From Flavobacteriales bacterium UBA5692 (GTDB lineage Bacteria; Bacteroidota; Bacteroidia; Flavobacteriales_D; Sanyastnellaceae), in assembly GCA_002420235.1 (NCBI GenBank), contig DIHQ01000104.1, positions 5,502 to 11,427 on the forward strand: 5,926 bases of DNA, given 5' to 3'. Each line of letters opens with the position of its first letter. Within the stretch, counting starts at the first letter, position 1. The position numbers and the translations under genes were made by a program. The notes below the pieces were generated by a model. It ran no database searches. It had not been told where the DNA came from and saw only the letters and a list, made by a program, of their open reading frames with translations. Shown here piece by piece: positions 1 to 5,251 of this stretch.

Positions 1-20
1 ACCAACTGAGCTATTCTCGC
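1..20 (-). tRNA. tRNA gene, 5' end only, probably tRNA-Gly (runs off left edge)
   Basis: Read on the minus strand, the first 20 bases of the window give GCGAGAATAGCTCAGTTGGT. This is a standard tRNA 5' end: a 7-base acceptor strand (GCGAGAA), TA at positions 8-9, the D-stem strand GCTC, and a D-loop starting AGTTGGT. It differs by one base from the start of E. coli tRNA-Gly(GCC) as I remember it, so glycine is the likely identity. The anticodon lies outside the window, so this is inference. A well-placed promoter of Bacteroidota type lies upstream at 55-85 on the same strand, which supports a real gene rather than chance similarity. Confidence 0.75.
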
Positions 21-54
21 TTATAACATATTTTGCTCGGCGTAAAACCGACGT

Positions 55-85
55 CAAAATTACGCAAGACACCCTTTAGCCCCAA
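55..85 (-). promoter_or_regulatory. Bacteroidota-type promoter driving the minus-strand tRNA gene
   Basis: On the minus strand, 62 to 55 reads TAATTTTG, a full match to the Bacteroidota -7 element TAnnTTTG. A TTG at 85 to 83 lies 20 bp upstream, within the usual 17-23 bp spacing for the -33 element. Transcription would start around 48-50, giving a tRNA precursor with a 5' leader of about 28-30 nt. The match and spacing are seen directly; promoter function is inferred. Confidence 0.55.
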
Positions 86-136
86 GGCAATCGCGAAAAA
101 TCTTTGTGTTCCTATTGAATATTCGATGTTTGCCGT

Positions 137-754
137 ATGAACTATCTGGCGCATTTGTTTTTGAGTGATCGAGATTCGGATTTGCGTCTGGGTAACTTTA
201 TCGGCGATCATGTAAAAGGCGACCCATTCAAGGTATATACGGTACCGATTGCCAATGGAGTCATTTTTCATCGTTGGATTGATTCCTACGCCGATTCTGC
301 TCCTGAAGTGCGGGCGGCCCGTGCGGAAATCCGGCCTGTTCTTGGTCGGTTTTCTGGCGTCGGCGTGGACTTGCTATACGATCACTTCTTGGCCAAAAAT
401 TTCGCACAGCTTCATCCGAATGTTTCCCTCCGCGCGTTTGTCGACGAGGTACAAGGGGACTTACAGGCGCGTGTAGGGGAGATGCCAGCAAGCAGCCAGC
501 GCTTTTTTAACGCAATGGTTATTCGTGATTGGCTCTTGGACTATGGAACCCGGGAAGGTATGCTCAGAGTATGCTGTGCAATGGATTCTCGGCTGTTGAT
601 TCGCCTTCAGGTTACTAGTCCCTTGTGTCGGTTGTTCGAAGCGGCGGATACAGCGGGATTCCAATCACTAGAGATGGCTTTTGTCTCGTTCTGGGCTCGA
701 ATCCAAAACGACGCACGCGCATTTGTTCAATTGGAAAGATTGATCACCGGCTAA
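137..754 (+). CDS. AcpH-like acyl carrier protein phosphodiesterase (DUF479 family)
   Basis: A 205-residue protein, close to the 193 residues of E. coli AcpH (ACP hydrolase). That enzyme removes the 4'-phosphopantetheine arm from holo-ACP in the cytoplasm, giving apo-ACP. Family features are visible in order: the start MNYLAHLFLS, a GNFIGDHVKG segment at residues 19-28, HRWIDSYAD at 45-53 followed by PEVRAAR at 56-62, and DLLYDHFLAKN at 78-88. The conserved His and Asp residues in these segments are the expected metal-binding and catalytic side chains. The ATG at 137 is chosen because family members begin at this point. No Shine-Dalgarno sequence is visible, as is usual in Bacteroidota. The gene diverges from the tRNA gene to its left and lies 39 bp before the likely start of the DUF4290 gene. 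Family assignment is firm. Activity in this lineage is inferred, and some homologues may have another substrate. Confidence 0.88.
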   Translation: MNYLAHLFLSDRDSDLRLGNFIGDHVKGDPFKVYTVPIANGVIFHRWIDSYADSAPEVRAARAEIRPVLGRFSGVGVDLLYDHFLAKNFAQLHPNVSLRAFVDEVQGDLQARVGEMPASSQRFFNAMVIRDWLLDYGTREGMLRVCCAMDSRLLIRLQVTSPLCRLFEAADTAGFQSLEMAFVSFWARIQNDARAFVQLERLITG

Positions 755-769
755 CTACAGAGGTTTACA

Positions 770-777
770 TACCTTTA
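770..777 (+). promoter_or_regulatory. Candidate -7 promoter element upstream of the DUF4290 gene
   Basis: TACCTTTA matches seven of eight positions of the Bacteroidota -7 element TAnnTTTG. It lies 16 bp before the preferred DUF4290 start at 794, in the short gap after the phosphodiesterase gene. Weak point: the nearest upstream TTG (740-742) is 27 bp away, longer than the normal spacing. This is a tentative call. Confidence 0.3.
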
Positions 778-793
778 CCACATGGTAGTAGAG

Positions 794-1405
794 ATGACCT
801 ACAATAGTTCCCGTCGGGATCTGATAATTCCAGAATACGGTCGGACCATTCAAGAGATGGTCGATCACTTGAATTCTATTGCAGATAAGGAAGAGCGGAA
901 TAAATGCGCGGCAGCCATCGTGAGTGTTATGGGTTCCGTTGTTGCGCAGGAAGGCGATGCAGATGAGGTACAGAAGAAATTGTGGGGCCAATTGTTCTTA
1001 ATGGCTGGAGCTGATTTGGACGTAGACTGTCCAGTGGAAAGACCAACACCGGGGAGCCGACAGGAGGCACCGGGTCGATTGAAATACCCCGGCGCGATGT
1101 CGAGGTTGGGTCATTACGGCCAATTAACGCGAGACCTCATCGAGAAAGCTAAGACCTACGAAGACGGGGAAGAGAAAGCCGCATTGGTAACAACCATTGG
1201 CAACCTGATGAAGCGTCATTTTTTGACGTGGAATAAAAATACCGTCGAAAACGCGCTCGTCCGCGAACAAATCAAAGAAATGAGCGAAGGCGCCTTGATC
1301 TTGCCGGAAGATGCTGAACTCGTGAGTTCCGCAGAAATACTGAAGAGTAAGCGAAAGACAAGTGATGCTCTTGATCGCCACCGCGGCAAGAAACGAAAGC
1401 GCTAA
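794..1405 (+). CDS. DUF4290 domain protein, function unknown
   Basis: A 203-residue protein that fits the Bacteroidota-restricted DUF4290 family along its whole length. Seen in it: an N-terminal block with LIIPEYGRTIQEMVDH (residues 10-25), then EERNKCAAAIVSVMG (33-47), a KLWGQLFLM segment (62-70), a RLKYPGAMSRLGHYG region (95-109), and a WNKNTVENALV block (146-156). The tail, from about residue 184, is strongly basic and ends GKKRKR, which suggests contact with nucleic acid or another polyanion. There is no signal peptide or membrane segment, so it should be cytoplasmic. An ATG 12 bases upstream (782) is in frame, but family members as I recall them begin MxYNxxR, which fits 794. The gene lies upstream of murA across a 149 bp gap, an arrangement I recall from other Flavobacteriia. 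No function can be assigned from the sequence. Confidence 0.88.
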   Translation: MTYNSSRRDLIIPEYGRTIQEMVDHLNSIADKEERNKCAAAIVSVMGSVVAQEGDADEVQKKLWGQLFLMAGADLDVDCPVERPTPGSRQEAPGRLKYPGAMSRLGHYGQLTRDLIEKAKTYEDGEEKAALVTTIGNLMKRHFLTWNKNTVENALVREQIKEMSEGALILPEDAELVSSAEILKSKRKTSDALDRHRGKKRKR

Positions 1406-1554
1406 ACGCTTCCGGGGATTCCAATTTTTAGGGTTGAAAAGTTTTCCTTTCTGCAGACGTTAGATTGGTCCTGCGCCGTTAATTCGGGAAGTGGCTTTGG
1501 GCGACGCAATGTTTCTTTTGCTCTTCATGCTGCGAACTGTCAATCTCAACGATC
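1406..1554. other. Intergenic gap before murA, no gene seen
   Basis: A 149 bp stretch without a convincing reading frame or RNA gene. The reading frame of murA has no ATG in this gap, so a longer murA is not supported. A promoter for murA may lie here: TGGCTTTG (1492-1499) and TTCTTTTG (1513-1520) each match seven of eight positions of TAnnTTTG. Neither has a TTG at the right distance: for the first, the nearest TTG is 24 bp away at 1465-1467. I do not call either as a promoter. Confidence 0.5.
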
Positions 1555-2865
1555 ATGTCTAGCTTTATTATTGAAGGAGGGAAGCGGCTGACGGGTGAAG
1601 TCATCCCGCAAGGAGCCAAGAACGAAGCGCTTCAAGTATTATGCGCTGTACTGTTGACACAGCAGCCTGTTACCATCACCAATCTTCCCGATATCGTTGA
1701 CGTCAACAAGTTGATCGACTTGCTCGCGAGTATGGGCGTCAAAGTCCAACACAACGGACCAGGTGCGTACTGCTTCCAAGCAGACGAAGTCAATCTCGAT
1801 TACCTCGAAAAGGAAGAATTCCGTCAAAAAGGTGGTTCCTTGCGTGGTTCCACCATGATTTTGGGTCCATTACTGGGGCGTTTTGGCATAGGAGCATTGC
1901 CCAAGCCGGGAGGTGATAAAATTGGCCGCCGGCGAATGGATACGCATTTCATCGGATTCGAAATGTTGGGCGCTTCATTTGCCTACGACAGCACGAACGG
2001 TTTTTTCAAGGCAAGTGCCCCCAAGGGCCTGAAGGGAACTAAGATGCTCCTTGACGAGGCGTCGGTCACCGGTACAGCTAATATTGTTATGGCCGCTTGT
2101 ATGGCCCAAGGGACAACGACCATTTACAACGCAGCGTGCGAACCCTACCTTCAACAACTTTGCAAAATGATCAACCGCATGGGCGGTAAGATCAGCGGAA
2201 TTGGCTCTAATCTGCTAACCATTGAGGGCGTCGAATCCCTTGATGGGACTCAACACCGGTGCCTACCTGACATGATTGAGATTGGCAGTTTCATCGGACT
2301 AGCAGCAGTGACGCAAAGTGAATTGACAATCAAGGACGTCGCCTACGACGAGCTAGGCGTGATCCCAAAAATTTTTCAAAAGCTCGGCATCCAGCTTGAT
2401 CGTCGTGGTGATGACATTTTCATCCCAGCGCAAGAATCTTACGAAATCGAAACTTTCATTGACGGTTCGATTTTGACCGTTTCGGATGCTCCTTGGCCGG
2501 GCTTCACACCAGATTTACTCTCCATCGTCTTGGTTACGGCCACACAAGCCAAGGGCAGTGTACTGATTCATCAAAAGATGTTCGAAAGCCGCTTATTCTT
2601 CACCGATAAGCTCATAGACATGGGAGCTCAAATCATCCTTTGTGACCCACACCGGGCCACCGTCATCGGGACGGACCGTAAGAGCCCCTTACGCGGCGTG
2701 ACGATGACATCGCCCGATATTCGCGCCGGAGTGTCGCTTTTGATTGCGGCACTCTCTGCTGAGGGCCAATCAGTGATTCACAACATCGGACAGATTGATC
2801 GGGGTTACCAGGATATCGAAGGAAGGTTAAAAGCGCTCGGTGCCCAGATAGAACGGGTGGATTGA
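1555..2865 (+). CDS. murA: UDP-N-acetylglucosamine 1-carboxyvinyltransferase MurA
   Basis: The 436-residue enzyme transfers enolpyruvate from PEP to UDP-GlcNAc, the first committed step of peptidoglycan synthesis in the cytoplasm. The length is close to E. coli MurA (419). Recognisable sites: Lys22-Asn23 in QGAKNEAL, Arg97 in SLRGS (E. coli Arg91), the active-site loop PGGDKIGRRR at 118-127 with Arg126 (E. coli Arg120), the catalytic Asp320 in PGFTPD (E. coli Asp305), and Arg390 in SPDIRAG (E. coli Arg397). The loop residue that is Cys115 in E. coli is Asp121 here (codon 1915-1917); this exchange is known to prevent covalent inhibition by fosfomycin. The start at 1555 gives the normal family N-terminus. 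The thioredoxin gene follows after 17 bp, probably in the same transcript. Identification is secure across the whole length. Confidence 0.97.
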   Translation: MSSFIIEGGKRLTGEVIPQGAKNEALQVLCAVLLTQQPVTITNLPDIVDVNKLIDLLASMGVKVQHNGPGAYCFQADEVNLDYLEKEEFRQKGGSLRGSTMILGPLLGRFGIGALPKPGGDKIGRRRMDTHFIGFEMLGASFAYDSTNGFFKASAPKGLKGTKMLLDEASVTGTANIVMAACMAQGTTTIYNAACEPYLQQLCKMINRMGGKISGIGSNLLTIEGVESLDGTQHRCLPDMIEIGSFIGLAAVTQSELTIKDVAYDELGVIPKIFQKLGIQLDRRGDDIFIPAQESYEIETFIDGSILTVSDAPWPGFTPDLLSIVLVTATQAKGSVLIHQKMFESRLFFTDKLIDMGAQIILCDPHRATVIGTDRKSPLRGVTMTSPDIRAGVSLLIAALSAEGQSVIHNIGQIDRGYQDIEGRLKALGAQIERVD

Positions 2866-2882
2866 TTGCGTAAATTGCCTTC

Positions 2883-3458
2883 ATGTTTTTCAAAACTATT
2901 ATTGGGTCGTTGGCATTCGTCGTTGCGCTCTTTTCTGCAACGCCCGCAGAAGCGCCAGAATCCACAGAAGTTCCCGAAAGCTGCGCCATTGTTGCATCCA
3001 ACAAAGTGGGAACATCCATTGGTGATACCGCTCCGGAAATCGCATTAGCTAATCCCAAAGGCAAGACCATGAAGCTGAGTGACCTACGAGGTAGCCTAGT
3101 TTTGGTGGATTTTTGGGCCTCGTGGTGCGGACCTTGTCGCCGTGAAAATCCGAATGTGGTCAACGCCTATGACAAATACAAGAAAGCAAAATTCAAGTCA
3201 GCTGATGGATTTGAAGTTTATAGCGTATCGCTGGATAGTGACGTTGATCGCTGGGAATCAGCAATTGACCAGGACGAATTGGATTGGAAATGGCACGTAT
3301 CTGATTTGAAACGTTGGCAAAGCGAGGCGGCGGCCGTCTACGGTGTTAATTCCATACCCATGAGCTTTCTCATTGACGAGAACGGTGTAATTGTGGGTAA
3401 GAATTTGCGTGGTTTCGAATTGCACCGTCAAATCGATAAGCACGTGAAATCTTTTTGA
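2883..3458 (+). CDS. TlpA-like secreted thiol-disulfide oxidoreductase
   Basis: A 191-residue thioredoxin-fold protein. Residues 1-22 look like a Sec signal peptide: Lys4, a hydrophobic stretch of about 14 residues, and a small-residue region FSATPA that could be cut near residue 22. There is no lipobox Cys, so it should be a soluble periplasmic protein. The mature part has the TlpA/ResA-type layout: GDTAPEIALANPKGK (47-61), LSDLRGSLVLVDFWA (65-79), the redox motif WCGPC at 81-85, and the cis-proline Pro159 in SIPMSFLID. A third cysteine, Cys34, precedes the domain. Family members reduce or exchange disulfides in envelope proteins, for example in cytochrome c maturation, but many Bacteroidota paralogues have no known partner. 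The start is 17 bp after murA, suggesting cotranscription. The fold and motif are certain; the substrate is unknown. Confidence 0.92.
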   Translation: MFFKTIIGSLAFVVALFSATPAEAPESTEVPESCAIVASNKVGTSIGDTAPEIALANPKGKTMKLSDLRGSLVLVDFWASWCGPCRRENPNVVNAYDKYKKAKFKSADGFEVYSVSLDSDVDRWESAIDQDELDWKWHVSDLKRWQSEAAAVYGVNSIPMSFLIDENGVIVGKNLRGFELHRQIDKHVKSF

Positions 3459-3476
3459 TTCGGCTCACCTGACAGG

Positions 3477-3514
3477 ATGTCCGATTGCACCAAAGTGGCA
3501 CTGGATTTGGACAT
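3477..3514 (+). other. Imperfect inverted repeat in the tlpA-grpE gap
   Basis: ATGTCC at 3477-3482 pairs with GGACAT at 3509-3514. Between them, TGC(A)C at 3486-3490 can pair with GGCA at 3497-3500. The result would be a hairpin with an uneven internal loop, about 30 nt before the grpE start. No T-run follows, so it is not a standard terminator. It may be chance, or it may lie in the grpE 5' leader if a promoter exists upstream. Confidence 0.25.
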
Positions 3515-3544
3515 GATTAGAAAATTAAGGTAAGTACCCTAGAT

Positions 3545-4111
3545 ATGAATACGGCGAACGTGGAAGAAACCAACGAGAAGCAAGCGGAAACGGAGGAGAG
3601 TCAAGTACAATCGTCAGAGGACCAAGCTAAAGCAGCTGAGGCAACTGAGGATGAGGCTGAGAACGAAGGCACACCAGATGACCGGGAAGAACAGACGGAT
3701 TGGCAGGATCGCTACCTTCGTTTGTATGCAGAGTTTGACAATTTTCGAAAGCGGACAATGAGGGAGCGAGGCGACCTAATTCGCAATGCGTCCAAAGACG
3801 TTTTAGAAAGTCTCCTGCCGGTTTTGGATGACTTTGAACGTGCGCAAACTGCAGCGGGGGATTCAGATGATATTCATGGTTTGAAGGAGGGTCACCAGCT
3901 CATTTATACCAAGCTAAAGCAGACGCTCAAAGCCAACGGTGTGGAACAACTCGAAGTTCAGTCTGGAGATGTTTTTGACGTGGACATCCACGAAGCCATC
4001 ACTCGCATTCCTTCACCTGAGAATTCTGGGAAGGTCGTGGACGTGGTAGAAGCTGGTTATAAGTTGAATGATGCAGTTATCCGGTACGCCAAGGTGGTTG
4101 TCGGTGAGTAG
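3545..4111 (+). CDS. grpE: Nucleotide exchange factor GrpE (DnaK co-chaperone)
   Basis: The 188-residue protein releases ADP from DnaK, so it resets the cytoplasmic Hsp70 cycle; E. coli GrpE has 197 residues. Residues 1-50 are a low-complexity tail rich in Glu, Asp, Ala and Gln. The long dimerising helix follows, with YLRLYAEFDNFRKR at 57-70, a family hallmark, and then LLPVLDDFERA at 90-100. The C-terminal beta domain that contacts DnaK carries the signature: FDVDIHEAI (144-152), then GKVVDVVEAGYKLND (162-176), ending VIRYAKVVVG. The start at 3545 is the only ATG in frame after a stop at 3518-3520. It has no clear ribosome binding site. dnaJ follows after 8 bp, so the two are almost surely cotranscribed. 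No CIRCE operator (the HrcA heat-shock repeat) is present in the upstream gap, so any heat control must work some other way. Confidence 0.96.
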   Translation: MNTANVEETNEKQAETEESQVQSSEDQAKAAEATEDEAENEGTPDDREEQTDWQDRYLRLYAEFDNFRKRTMRERGDLIRNASKDVLESLLPVLDDFERAQTAAGDSDDIHGLKEGHQLIYTKLKQTLKANGVEQLEVQSGDVFDVDIHEAITRIPSPENSGKVVDVVEAGYKLNDAVIRYAKVVVGE

Positions 4112-4119
4112 GGGAACCC

Positions 4120-5235
4120 ATGGCAAAGCGGGATTACTATGAAGTTTTAGGAGTCGACCGAAAGGCCTCCGAATCTGAAATCAAAAAGGCCTATCGCAAA
4201 AGGGCCCTCAAATTTCATCCGGATAAGAATCCGGGTGATACGACTGCTGAAGAAAAATTCAAGGAAGCGGCAGAGGCCTATGAAGTCTTACAGGATGACC
4301 AAAAGCGCGCCCAGTACGACCGATTTGGTCATGAAGGTCTGCGTGGTGGACCAGGAGGTGGTGCCGGTTTTGGTGGCATGAACATGGAGGATATTTTCAG
4401 CCAGTTCGGTGACATCTTTGGTGGAGCCTTTGGAGGAGGAGGAGGTGGCGGCGGAGGACGCCGACGGCGCATGAAGGGATCAAATTTGCGGATTAAGGTT
4501 AAGTTGACTCTGGAAGAAATTTCGAGTGGCGTCGAGAAGAAAGTTAAAGTTTTCAAGCAAGCCCAAGCTGAAGGTGCGGAATACGGTGACTGCCAAACGT
4601 GTGCAGGTACCGGTCAAATTCGCCGTGTGCAAAACACCATTCTCGGCCAAATGCAAACAGCCAGTACATGTCCACAATGCCAGGGCAGCGGGCAATCCGT
4701 TAAAAAGCGCCCGTCAGGTTCTGATGAGTGGGGAATGGTTCGAAAGGAGGCAGTGGTCACCATTGAAATTCCAGCAGGTGTTGAGGATGGCATGCAATTG
4801 AGCGTACGCGGGGAAGGAAATGGCGCTCCGATGGGTGGCGTTCCGGGTGACTTGCTCGTTGTCATCGAGGCCATTCCGCACGATACAATACAGCGCAACG
4901 GTAAAAACCTGCACTACGATCTGTATATACCGTTCACAGATGCTGTACTCGGCGCACAGGCAGAAGTGCCATTGGTCGGAAGTAAGGCAAAAATTAATAT
5001 CGATCCGGGAACGCAAAGTGGACGCATCGTACGCTTACGCGGAAAGGGATTGCCCGCGGTAGATAGTTACGGCCATGGTGATTTATTGGTTAACATAAAC
5101 GTATGGACCCCCAAAAAACTATCCAGCGAGGAGCGCGATTTGCTTGAGCAACTTCGTGATTCTGAGAATTTCCAACCTGATGTCAACCACCAAGAAAAAG
5201 GGTTCTTCGATAAGGTGCGAGATATGTTTACTTGA
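4120..5235 (+). CDS. dnaJ: Chaperone DnaJ (Hsp40) with only one zinc centre
   Basis: A 371-residue type I Hsp40 that delivers unfolded proteins to DnaK and stimulates its ATPase; E. coli DnaJ has 376 residues. Domains in order: J domain (about 4-70) with the HPD motif at 33-35, Gly/Phe-rich linker (about 75-113) with nine consecutive Gly at 105-113, substrate-binding domain I, a zinc-finger insert (about 145-206), substrate-binding domain II, and a C-terminal dimerisation end (GFFDKVRDMF). The zinc region is unusual. Instead of four CxxCxGxG repeats there are two, CQTCAGTG (158-165) and CPQCQGSG (184-191). By position these are repeats 2 and 3, which form zinc centre II. Where repeats 1 and 4 should be (about 145-156 and 196-206) there is no cysteine. 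The frame is intact and all flanking motifs are normal, so this is not a sequencing artefact. The start lies 8 bp after the grpE stop. Confidence 0.96.
   Translation: MAKRDYYEVLGVDRKASESEIKKAYRKRALKFHPDKNPGDTTAEEKFKEAAEAYEVLQDDQKRAQYDRFGHEGLRGGPGGGAGFGGMNMEDIFSQFGDIFGGAFGGGGGGGGGRRRRMKGSNLRIKVKLTLEEISSGVEKKVKVFKQAQAEGAEYGDCQTCAGTGQIRRVQNTILGQMQTASTCPQCQGSGQSVKKRPSGSDEWGMVRKEAVVTIEIPAGVEDGMQLSVRGEGNGAPMGGVPGDLLVVIEAIPHDTIQRNGKNLHYDLYIPFTDAVLGAQAEVPLVGSKAKINIDPGTQSGRIVRLRGKGLPAVDSYGHGDLLVNINVWTPKKLSSEERDLLEQLRDSENFQPDVNHQEKGFFDKVRDMFT
4432..4458 (+). repeat. GGN-codon tract encoding nine Gly in the DnaJ linker
   Basis: Nine consecutive glycine codons, mostly GGA, form a purine-rich low-complexity run in the Gly/Phe linker of dnaJ. 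The run is in frame and its length keeps the gene open. Such tracts can change length by strand slippage in units of three bases. The minus strand reads as a proline-rich open frame, but that is a shadow of this tract. Confidence 0.7.
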
Positions 5236-5251
5236 TGATTAATTTGCGAGC

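Noticed and set aside
99..132. Promoter-like AATCTTTG (99-106) and GATGTTTG (125-132) before the phosphodiesterase gene
   Set aside because: Each misses a key base of TAnnTTTG. The first has no good TTG at the right distance, and the second (TTG at 104-106, 18 bp spacing) would start the transcript at the ATG itself.
782..793. Earlier in-frame ATG for the DUF4290 gene
   Set aside because: The four added residues are not part of the family N-terminus as I know it, and the ATG would lie almost at the transcript start expected from the candidate -7 element at 770-777.
1396..1412. Possible terminator hairpin at the end of the DUF4290 gene (AAGCG, loop CTAAA, CGCTT)
   Set aside because: The stem has only five clean pairs, overlaps the last codons, and the nearest T-run begins more than ten bases after it.
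2663..3163. A 166-codon open frame on the minus strand
   Set aside because: It spans the 3' end of murA and the 5' half of the thioredoxin gene, both certain genes on the other strand. Its translation shows no recognisable domain, so it is a shadow frame.
3502..3509. Promoter-like TGGATTTG before grpE
   Set aside because: It misses the conserved A of TAnnTTTG, and the nearest upstream TTG (3485-3487) is only 14 bp away.
4329..4556. Minus-strand open frame with a proline-rich run
   Set aside because: The proline run is only the complement of the glycine codons of the DnaJ linker, and the frame lies wholly inside dnaJ.
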